A stretch of 64,000 bases of DNA from Bostrychus sinensis (lineage: Eukaryota > Chordata > Actinopteri > Gobiiformes > Eleotridae), in contig CM036254.1 in the NCBI GenBank assembly GCA_020698575.1, forward strand, positions 814,218 to 878,217, read 5' to 3'. A program made the position numbers and the translations under genes. Numbering within the stretch: position 1 is the first letter of the stretch; every line of letters starts with the position of its first letter. Below are positions 46,374-55,617 of this stretch, in pieces. Below the pieces are notes generated by a model. It saw only the letters and a list, made by a program, of their open reading frames with translations, was not told the DNA's origin and ran no database searches.

Positions 46374-46745
46374 GTGGACTCTGGATCCCGACCTCTCACA
46401 GCCGTTTCTCTGCAGCTCTGCGTCTCACAGAAGCAGAAGATAATCTCCTCTCAGAAATAACCAAGATGGCTGTGGCTTATACAGAGTCAATGTAATAACT
46501 TCTCTCTGATTAACGGTGTTTAGGTCTTTCCTTGGTCTCCTGTTGGTTCTGCTGAAGTCCTCGTTGTTGTTCAGTCCTCTGTGGGATTTTTGTCTTGGTC
46601 CCGTTTCCATTTTAACAACAGTAAAGTCCCTCTGACGTCCCACGTAACCTCCACATTCAAACAAACCCACTTTTTCTTCCACAAGTCTTTGTACAACTGG
46701 CTTCTGCTGCTGTCCCCGCTCACAGATAAGGACAGAGCTGCTCAC
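46374..46745 (-). repeat. Dispersed repeat B, copy 2 (inverted)
   Basis: Reverse complement of 12814-13163. It has about 25 extra bases, including CAAACCCACTTTTTCTTCC, relative to copy 1. Confidence 0.88.
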
Positions 46746-46817
46746 AATACGCACTAAAGCTTCTACAAATGTATGATGTTGAATATCAGCAATATCGTGA
46801 TATCGCAATATCAAAAG

Positions 46818-47264
46818 TAGGGCTGCACGATATGGAGAAAACATGCAAAATTTGATAACTATGTTGAAAATTGATACGATATTATTGCGATATTTGAAAA
46901 TAGAGCCTCCTTTTGGAACATAGTAAGTTAAATTCACTACATTTCACAGAAATGTAAGTTCCTGTATTTCCAAGTCAAAACAGCGACAAAATCAAAACTT
47001 AACACAGACTAAACCAGGACTAAAACAAGGCTAAGCTGTGACTAAATTAATTAAATTACCACTAAAACTGGACTTTTTAAACATTTTTATTTAGTCACAA
47101 CACATGTTCTTTTAAGGCTCTGGTGGAAAATGATTCTTCAGTGTAAATCTCTGTCAGATGGAAGAACACAGCGTTATTGTGATATATTTAGATTCTTGCG
47201 ATACAGATATTGCGTTTGCTGATATTGCGATAACGATAATTTTGCGATATATTGTGCAGCCCTG
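46818..47264. mobile_element. Non-autonomous hAT element, 447 bp, with perfect target duplication
   Basis: The left end TAGGGCTGCACGATAT and the right end ATATTGTGCAGCCCTG are inverted repeats. The 8-mer atcaaaag is repeated at 46810-46817 and 47265-47272. The interior has many GATATTGCGAT strings and a stretch GACTAAACCAGGACTAAAAC near 47007 that resembles the 11-bp minisatellite motif. Confidence 0.92.
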
Positions 47265-47350
47265 ATCAAAAGTCTCACAGTATCATCTTGGACTTTTACA
47301 AAAATCAATATGAGCAGAAAGGTAAAAAAAGTGAGGGAACTACATTAGAC

Positions 47351-47775
47351 CAGTGGTTCCCAAAGTGGGGTTCGGGGCCCCCTGGGGGTCTGTGAAGGTA
47401 CTACAGGGGGGCCCCCAGAGGCCGTCTATATTTCAATTTATTATTTTTTATTATTATTATTTCAGACACATGGTTTTGGTTCATAAAAACAAATAAAAAA
47501 TACAAAAATATAAAAAGTCAATGAAAATATTAAGCACCTAAAAACATTAAGTACATAAAAAACATTTGAAATTACAGTTGTATACTTGTTTTAAAACATT
47601 ACTTTAACACAACTTTTAGTCAATAATCAGTGTTTTTGTAATGTTTTCATAAACAAAATGTATGGAGAAAAACATGGCAGAGTCTTTTGAATAAAGAGAA
47701 GTTTTATTGTTGGGGGTCTGCGAGGGATTTTTGGAAATTTAAGGGGCCACGACGTCTTGACTTTGGGAATGGCTG
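47351..47775 (-). mobile_element. Non-autonomous hAT element (CCCAAAG family), copy 2
   Basis: The ends CAGTGGTTCCCAAAGTGGGG and GACTTTGGGAATGGCTG match copy 1 (21936-22357) in reverse orientation. Shared blocks include GGGGGCCCCC-type strings, CATGGTTTTGGTTC (here ACACATGGTTTTGGTTCAT) and TCAATAATCAGTG. The flanking 8-mers cattagac and agatagac agree at five positions. Confidence 0.88.
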
Positions 47776-48477
47776 AGATAGACCATGATCCTTTGCTCCT
47801 TTGCAGTGCAGCAAACGTGATTATTGTTATTAAACACGTATTAAGTCTAAATCTTTTAAGATATCACAATAATAAATGCATTATAGAGATTATGTTTTGT
47901 TGAGTATTTCACCTTCTGTGTGGCTTTGTTATGAGGCGTAACAGTTTTATTTAAGTCCTGTCTTCTCTTAACGCCCCGCAGATCGTTCCTTTGTGATTTT
48001 AAACGTGACAGTCATCATGGCAACTCGTGTTTTAAAGACGCTACCCCGCAGTTAGCGCTCGCCGTGGGCCAGGGCGGCGGAGATGAGACCGAGGTTAATG
48101 CAGCGTTTCATCGTCTGCTTCCGGAAACGAGACACAACTCAATAAAAAGGTGGAATGTTATTTCTTCAGGAAATGGCCTGTGTTGTTTCTGATGGACTGA
48201 GTTTTTCAGATGACAAACACTGAAGGAACGCCTTCAGAAGAAGTTTCTTTATGACGTTTGACTGTTTCTTGTCCCCCACAGCTCAGTACTGATTTATAGC
48301 ATTTATTGTTTAAAAGTCGTCTTAGATTTAGATGAATTTGTATTACAAACAGTTCATACGGAATGTTTTGTGCCCTGTATGACAAATAAACACCACTGTA
48401 GTAAAGATGACCCAATTACAAAGAAATAAATGAAGAAATGTAGAAAGAAAGAAATACATCTATACATAAAAGCAAAC

Positions 48478-48650
48478 TTTTTGGGCATAAAAAAGTGAAA
48501 ATTCTCTATTTACTTGGACATTTTCAGACTTATTTATTTAAGCATTTCTACAAGTCTACAAATAAAAAGTGGACTTGTAAAAATACATAGATAAATAAAT
48601 GTGGAAATGTCAAATTGAGAATGAGAATTTTCACTTTTTTATGCCCAGAA
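48478..48650. mobile_element. Short hairpin MITE, about 170 bp
   Basis: GGGCATAAAAAAGTGAAAAT at 48483 onward is complemented by ATTTTCACTTTTTTATGCCC ending at 48648. The interior is AT-rich and non-coding. Confidence 0.75.
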
Positions 48651-48684
48651 TGCATTGATGTATAAATATCTTTATTTCTATTTA

Positions 48685-49406
48685 CTGTATTTTCCTGACG
48701 ATAAGTCGCACTTTTGTTCATCGTCTGGCTCGGGGTGTGGCGTATCCTCAGGTGTGACTTATATATTAAAATATTTCAGGTGTTGGTTAGAGGGCGCTCT
48801 AGGCTTGTGTACCAGCATCTGCTGCACCTGTACCACTGACAATTTAAAATGTAAACATTACCACTAACAACTTAGGCTATAAAGACAACTGAGAAAGAGC
48901 GGAATAATTGGAAATGGAACTGATGCTGAGTCTGACGACAGCCACGCAGAGGAGGAAGCGGCGCTTCGTCTACCTCCGGAGTTGGCGGAGTTGTTCAGAA
49001 GCGACACCGAGGATGAAGAATTTAAAGGATTTAGCGATTAGGAGTGAGATGGTGAGTTTGGTGAACTTGTTATATTATGTTCTTTATGCTATAGTTATGT
49101 GAATAACTGTTAATATATTACGTTAACATACGAGACACCTGTTCAGTTCGTTGTTTATGCTTCATGTAGCTGAATAACCATCAATGTGTTACGTTAGCAT
49201 AGCGCACACCTATTCAGCTGTTGTTCTCTATTCTATTATTACTATAACTTGCCTTTCAACATCAAATGTCTGTTCTTGGTGTCGGATTTTGTAAAATAAA
49301 TTTCCCCCCAAAAATGCGACTTATATACGTTTTTTTCTTCTTCATTATGCATTTTTTGGCGAGTGCCACTTATACTCCGGAGTGACTTATAGTCCAGAAA
49401 ATACGG
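48685..49406 (+). mobile_element. TA-targeting DNA transposon (ATAAGTCGCAC ends), 722 bp
   Basis: The left end CTGTATTTTCCTGACGATAA and the right end GACTTATAGTCCAGAAAATA plus CGG are inverted. TA precedes the left end and TG follows the right, so the target was probably TA. A short frame around 48914-49044 encodes an acidic peptide with FRSDTEDEEFKGFSD. That resembles the acidic ends of some transposase proteins and may be a remnant. This end type is very common in fish genomes. Confidence 0.75.
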
Positions 49407-49504
49407 TGCATTTATTCATTTATTTATTTATAATGAAGTCATTTTTAGTCTCCATACAGATCAGGTGTTAGGTAAAAATACACATCGCTGCAGCCGTTGT
49501 GCAT

Positions 49505-50020
49505 AAATCTGACCAGAGCCAGACAGGAAGTCAGACCTGGGACCAGAGAAGAGGATCCGGAAAACTTTCAACCACATCTCTGTAAACATTACATCTTCAC
49601 TGAGGACACAAACAAGTCCAGGCTGAAAACTGGAAGTGTTCTGTCTGAATTTATCTCTTTTGTTTTAATTTGATTGTTACTCAGGGGTGGGAACCACACC
49701 GAGTGCATTGTGTGTGCGGCGCGGGACAGCACGAGTTCACAGGAGAGGAGCGAGTTTATGCTGGAAGTTCACCTGAAAACAACAACAGAGAGCTGCACGT
49801 AAACAAAAGCCACGTCTGCCTCTGACACCGTCTCCTGTTCAGTTAGAGATTATTTCCATGACGTTTGTGTTTCTGCCCTGGGTAAGGACGCTCCATATAA
49901 ACACTCAGACGTAATGTTTACACTGGGATCTGAGGCTGCACAGTCTTTTATTTTGAAATATACTGGATCCTCTTCACTGGTCCTGGGTCTGACTTCCTGT
50001 CAGATAGATAGACAGGAGAG
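49505..50020. mobile_element. Inverted-repeat element, about 500 bp
   Basis: CAGACAGGAAGTCAGACCTG and then GAAGAGGATCC at 49513-49560 are complemented by GGATCCTCTTCACTGG and CTGACTTCCTGTCAG at 49968-50013. Weaker complementarity continues inward, with GTAAACATTAC on the left and AATGTTTAC on the right. The exact ends are uncertain. Confidence 0.65.
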
Positions 50021-50131
50021 GTTTTTCTGTGGGAGACGTACTGCGGCTCAGCTGTGGACTCACAGATCGACTGCGCTGTTTGTTACGGAGATCGACACAA
50101 AACAGACACGCAACAGATTCAGGGAGACTTG

Positions 50132-51233
50132 TGCTGCCTTCACGTGACATGGAAAAGATGATATTTTCCATTTGTAAATAGGAAATTACGAGTTGTTGTG
50201 TTCAAGTGCGGTTGTGGTCGTAGCATAATAAAAAATGGCGGACAGAAACTTTATCTTGAGTTGCTACGTGGGTAAAACAATCCTGGACTTATTACTTCAT
50301 CTGCTACAACAAGAACAGGAAGTATCAAAACTCAAAAGTAAGTGTGCTGTGTTTTGTATGGAGGATTATAAGGCGCACCTTCAATTAGTTTTCATATATA
50401 GGGCGCACCACATTATAAGGCGCATCCACTAGATGGCGCTGCGCTAAAGGGAATGTCAATAAAACAGTCAGATAAGTCAGTCAGTCAAACTTTATTAATA
50501 GAATACAAACCAGCGTTCTTACAACTCTGTTCACTCCCAAAACAAGTTAGTGCATTCACAATACGGTAGCGTACGTACCGGTAGCTCTTATTTGCGCCGC
50601 CCTCGTTGAAAACAATGTATTTCCAACTCCATTTGTCACAGTTCAAAGCTACATGAACAGCGTTCGAGCGCTCAGTTTTCTGTCCCCTCAATGTCGCAAC
50701 TCTTCTACTGAGATGGAGCAAAGGCCACGCCTCCTTGTTCTTTTGCGGCAGGATCCATAAACACGCCTATGGCACACATGAACAGCTGGGACTGGAATTC
50801 CCCTTTACTGTTTTTACCGCTGTCACTTCGGCGACGCCCCCTGAATACGGTAGCCATAATTAACCAACACTGATCCATATATAAGGCGCATCGGATTATA
50901 AGGTGCACTGTCGGTTTTTGAGAAAATTAAAGGCTTTTAGGTGCGACTTATAGTGCGGAAAATACGGTACTACGTTAAAACTGTGTATGCTACATGACAC
51001 AATGAGCTAACATGAGTAAAACATTTATTAGCCGAGGCATTTTACATCATCCACAGTTGCTTCGCTGCTCTCCGCCATTTTGAAAAATCAAATCTGACCT
51101 CATCTCAACAACTCTGGTATCAAAATTATCTTCGAGTTCTCCAGCGGAAATTATGAAGAAAGGGGGCGTTCCTGTGCAAATTTACCTCGGCAAGTGGTAT
51201 TTTCCATAATTCCCATGGCACATGAAGGCAGCA
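50132..51233. mobile_element. DNA transposon with TGCTGCCTTCA ends, containing a nested element
   Basis: The left end TGCTGCCTTCACGTGACATG at 50132 and the right end CCATGGCACATGAAGGCAGCA at 51233 are inverted repeats. Both continue inward with TATTTTCCAT-type strings. Without the insert at 50347-50967 it would be about 480 bp. The superfamily is not assigned. Confidence 0.75.
50347..50967. mobile_element. Nested TA-targeting DNA transposon (ATAAGGCGCAC ends), 621 bp
   Basis: The right end is GTGCGGAAAATACGG, followed by TA. The left end, CTGTGTTTTGTATGGAGGAT and then TATAAGGCGCACC, is a degraded version of the same sequence. ATAAGGCGCA occurs several times near both ends. It is related in end sequence to 48685-49406. 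Confidence 0.72.
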
Positions 51234-51257
51234 TTAGTAAATCTCACAATCCAACGC

Positions 51258-51516
51258 CCACGATTTGATTCAAAAGCAACGCATCACTTTATCAATGAAC
51301 ATCTTTCTGGTTCATGTCAGCTTTAACTCTTCAACAATAATTCATTTTAACTGTATATTTATGTCTGAAATTTAATTTTAAACCCTTTCTACTCCAAAAA
51401 CCCAAACTAGAAAACTAATAATTGATGTTGCAGTAGGAGATTCTGTTGCTTTTGCCAGAGCTGACTATGTTTGAGGATTTTCTGAATTCCTTTACAATCT
51501 TTTTAAAGAAACATTG
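51258..51516 (+). repeat. Dispersed repeat A, copy 2
   Basis: Direct copy of 12250-12555, 39 kb away, directly after the 50132-51233 element. Confidence 0.8.
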
Positions 51517-51999
51517 GAAAAAAATAATAAAAAAATCCCACCTCTATTGTTAATTATAATTTAAGATTTAATTTGCTTGTTTTAATTGTAAATCTTGTCC
51601 ATCTGCTTTTTATCCTGGGTATGAAGTGTGTTTTATGAATAAACTTCTCTCCTCGCCCACGGTGGAAGCACAAAAGTCACAGAATAATGTCCAGATGAAC
51701 AGATGTTGGTCAGAGCTGAACCTGAGGTAAATATTAAACCAACGCTGAGTGGGGTCTGACAAAAAAACCTGAACATTTCAGCAACATTCGTCCCTTTATC
51801 TTCTGAGCAGCAGCGTCCTTCTGCAGCGAAATTGGACGTAACTTTGTGATGGAGCTGTGTTAGTTTTACTTTAAGTAGTTACTTTTTTTTTTTTTTACTT
51901 TGTTTATGGGGTTTTTTAATACAGAAATTGCACACTGTCACAATGCCATGTTACAAAAGAAATAAAAACTTGTACAATCTCTAACTTATATATATTTAA
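51517..51999. other. Intergenic, nothing recognised
   Basis: AT-rich, with a poly-T run at 51886-51897. Confidence 0.45.
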
Positions 52000-52740
52000 A
52001 AAAAGGCACAGACGCAACCACCTCAGAGAGATTACACTGTAAAACAATCACAGAAAGAGAAAGGGATCCATCCTGTGCCCAGAAAAGTGTCAGTGATACA
52101 AACGTTTACTTACAGTTTAGTAAGAAGCCAGAGTGATACAAGAGAAAAATAAATAAATAAATAAATAAAACTAGAGAAGGAAAGAAAAGACCTCCAGATA
52201 AATGAACGTGAGGAGCAGATCTGGAACAGAGGGGAAGTCAGTTTGTAACAGAGGATTCTGTGTTTGTTTAAATTTATCTGAGCCAGAGAGGGACATCCTA
52301 ACTTTTTCAGGTTTAAGAAAATATAAACCATCCCTGTCCAGCGTGAGGAGGAGGGAGAGAGACAACAACACAACCCTTCTCCCAGGAAGTGTCATAAAGA
52401 CCACAGAGTTACTCTGAGAGGAAAGGTCCTGGAAAAACCCAAACACAGCAGAGCAAGGATTCAGCTCAGTTCCACCAAACAGATCTGAAATGACTGAAAA
52501 CACCTTCGTCCAAGAACTTGTCCTGGACAACGCCAAAACATGAATGAGCTTTGGCCTCGGTCACTTCCTGGAGAGACTCTGTCATATTTTCTGGATAAAC
52601 GAGCTTTGGTGTAAACACGGTGTCGCACAAACACAGGACTCGTGTAATGTTCATGACCACAGCTCATCAGGCGTCGCCCAAATCCTCCTCCAGAACTTTA
52701 ATGGAGCTCAGAGTTCATCTGATCATAAATAACAGAGACG
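52000..52740 (-). other. Unrecognised block with minus-strand frames
   Basis: Minus-strand frames of 64, 68, 87 and 121 codons overlap in a region of moderately coding-like composition. One (52660-52466) reads VFTPKLVYPENMTESLQEV and continues with a hydrophilic stretch to a stop. I do not recognise the family. It could be a decayed retrotransposon 3' end, an old gene fragment or chance. A TAAA microsatellite lies at 52148-52169. Confidence 0.3.
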
Positions 52741-53221
52741 AACTCTTTTAAGTTAGAAATGGGTTTAAGTTGTTACTTTAAATGCTTCATGTCAACGGTT
52801 CATCTGTGCAGAAGATTAGCACGTCCTCTACAACGGGCTACATTTATTCGCTATTTTCGCAAAGTCACGGTGAGCCTTGATAAATAATACTGCGGGCGGT
52901 AAATGAATGAATTTGAATTTTCTCCGCCTTCCATTGTGCTCTCTCTGTGAAGAACGCCTCAGTTTACAGATTCATGAGGTCACAGGAGCAACATCTGCTC
53001 TGCTCCTGTAAAACACACAAACATCAACTGGGTCTGGGTTAGCTCCAGTTTTAGCGCCTCTTGTTCAGTTAGCGTGAAGCTAACCTTTGATAAATCTGGC
53101 CCCTAGTGTTTTACTCATATATTTAAAAAGTGTTGTGTCTTCTCCACTGTCTCTGTGCGAGTCTCTGTGTCATTGTTTTTATGGAACGTGGTGCGCTGTA
53201 GTGTTAACTGTGTTTACTCCT
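52741..53221. other. Intergenic, unique
   Basis: Contains AATGAATGAATTTGAATTT and GATAAATCTGGCCCC strings of the kind seen in fish repeats. No gene seen. Confidence 0.4.
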
Positions 53222-53302
53222 CCATGTTGTTGATGTGTTGTTGTTGATGTGTTGTTGTTGATGTGTTGTTGTTGATGTGTTGTTGCTGATGTGTTGTTGT
53301 TG
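53222..53302. repeat. 15-bp tandem repeat (gttgttgatgtgttg)
   Basis: Five copies of a 15-bp GTTGTTGATGTGTTG unit. Confidence 0.93.
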
Positions 53303-53464
53303 TAACCTGTGTCATGTTCTGTTGTGTGTCCTGTGACCTCAGCCTGCCCTGGGACAGCAGAGGAAACTGAGCCTGACATCTTTACATCATGTTCATGAAT
53401 CTGCATGGTCCCATTTCTAAAATAAATACATTCATAAATATTGTGGGTGGCTCTTTGTGAGACG

Positions 53465-55360
53465 GTTTAGACCTGGTTTAGACCTGGTTTAGTCCTGGTT
53501 TAGTCCTGGTTTAGTCCTGGTTTAGTCCTGGTTTAGACCTGGTTTAGTCCTGGTCTAGTCCTGGTTTAGTCCTGGTTTAGTCCTGGTTTAGTCCTGGTTT
53601 AGACCTGGTTTAGTCCTGGTCTAGTCCTGGTTTAGTCCTGGTTTAGACCTGGTTTAGTCCTGGTTTAGACCTGGTTTAGTCCTGGTTTAGTCCTGGTTTA
53701 GTCCTGGTTTAGACCTGGTTTAGTCCTGGTCTAGTCCTGGTTTAGTCCTGGTTTAGCCCTGGTTTAGCCCTGGTTTAGTCCTGGTTTAGTCCTGGTTTAG
53801 ACCTGGTTTAGTCCTGGTTTAGTCCTGGTTTAGCCCTGGTTTAGTCCTGGTTTAGTCCTGGTTTAGACCTGGTTTAGTCCTGGTTTAGACCTGGTTTAGT
53901 CCTGGTTTAGTCCTGGTTTAGTCCTGGTCTAGTCCTGGTTTAGTCCTGGTTTAGTCCTGGTTTAGTCCTGGTTTAGCCCTGGTTTAGTCCTGGTTTAGGC
54001 CTGGTTTAGTCCTGGTTTAGACCTGGTTTAGTCCTGGTTTAGTCCTGGTTTAGTCCTGGTTTAGTCCTGGTCTAGTCCTGGTTTAGACCTGGTCTAGTCC
54101 TGGTTTAGTCCTGGTCTAGTCCTGGTTTAGACCTGGTTTAGTCCTGGTTTAGACCTGGTTTAGACCTGGTTTAGTCCTGGTTTAGTCCTGGTTTAGACCT
54201 GGTTTAGTCCTGGTTTAGCCCTGGTTTAGACCTGGTTTAGTCCTGGTTTAGACCTGGTTTAGTCCTGGTTTAGTCCTGGTTTAGACCTGGTTTAGTCCTG
54301 GTTTAGACCTGGTTTAGTCCTGGTTTAGTCCTGGTTTAGACCTGGTTTAGTCCTGGTTTAGTCCTGGTTTAGTCCTGGTCTAGTCCTGGTTTAGTCCTGG
54401 TCTAGTCCTGGTTTAGTCCTGGTCTAGTCCTGGTTTAGACCTGGTTTAGTCCTGGTTTAGACCTGGTTTAGTCCTGGTTTAGTCCTGGTTTAGACCTGGT
54501 TTAGACCTGGTTTAGTCCTGGTTTAGTCCTGGTTTAGACCTGGTTTAGTCCTGGTTTAGACCTGGTTTAGTCCTGGTTTAGTCCTGGTTTAGACCTGGTT
54601 TAGTCCTGGTTTAGTCCTGGTTTAGTCCTGGTCTAGTCCTGGTTTAGTCCTGGTCTAGTCCTGGTTTAGTCCTGGTCTAGTCCTGGTTTAGACCTGGTTT
54701 AGTCCTGGTTTAGACCTGGTTTAGTCCTGGTTTAGTCCTGGTTTAGACCTGGTTTAGTCCTGGTTTAGCCCTGGTTTAGACCTGGTTTAGTCCTGGTTTA
54801 GACCTGGTTTAGTCCTGGTTTAGTCCTGGTTTAGACCTGGTTTAGTCCTGGTTTAGACCTGGTTTAGTCCTGGTTTAGTCCTGGTTTAGACCTGGTTTAG
54901 TCCTGGTTTAGTCCTGGTTTAGTCCTGGTCTAGTCCTGGTTTAGTCCTGGTCTAGTCCTGGTTTAGTCCTGGTCTAGTCCTGGTTTAGACCTGGTTTAGT
55001 CCTGGTTTAGACCTGGTTTAGTCCTGGTTTAGTCCTGGTTTAGACCTGGTTTAGACCTGGTTTAGTCCTGGTTTAGTCCTGGTTTAGACCTGGTTTAGTC
55101 CTGGTTTAGACCTGGTTTAGTCCTGGTTTAGTCCTGGTTTAGACCTGGTTTAGTCCTGGTTTAGTCCTGGTTTAGTCCTGGTCTAGTCCTGGTTTAGTCC
55201 TGGTCTAGTCCTGGTTTAGTCCTGGTCTAGTCCTGGTTTAGACCTGGTTTAGTCCTGGTTTAGACCTGGTTTAGTCCTGGTTTAGACCTGGTTTAGTCCT
55301 GGTTTAGACCTGGTTTAGTCCTGGTTTAGTCCTGGTTTAGTCCTGGTTTAGTCCTGGTTC
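53465..55360. repeat. 11-bp minisatellite, ~170 copies, 550-bp higher-order period
   Basis: The array is made of 11-bp units: tttagtcctgg, tttagacctgg, tctagtcctgg and rarer tttagccctgg. The order of variants repeats with a 550-bp (50-unit) period from about 54150 on. For example, the rare TGGTTTAGCCCTGGTTTAGA lies at 54211 and 54761, and the tctag-rich clusters at 54377/54927 and 54630/55180 are each 550 apart. Confidence 0.97.
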
Positions 55361-55617
55361 TGGTGCAGCTGTGTAGTCTTGGTGTTTCTGCTCTTATCAG
55401 TTTTGACACTGGGTTAATAACAGCTGTGTGTGTTTGTTGTGTGTTTGTCGTGTGTTTGTTGCGCTGACACAGTGCAGTGCACCAACCTCCAGCAGAGGGC
55501 GCTGACACAGAGGAATTAAGTTAAACCCAATGTTGGCTTTGTGTGAAAAACGAGTTTACAGCCTGCTACAAAACATGGCTCTGGTCTCAGGAGCAAAGTT
55601 TTTATTGCGTGACAACT
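55361..55617. other. Short unique spacer between two arrays
   Basis: About 250 bp of non-repetitive sequence separate the 11-bp array from the GATCC array. It contains GTGTGTTTGTTGTGTGTTTG microrepeats. Confidence 0.6.
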
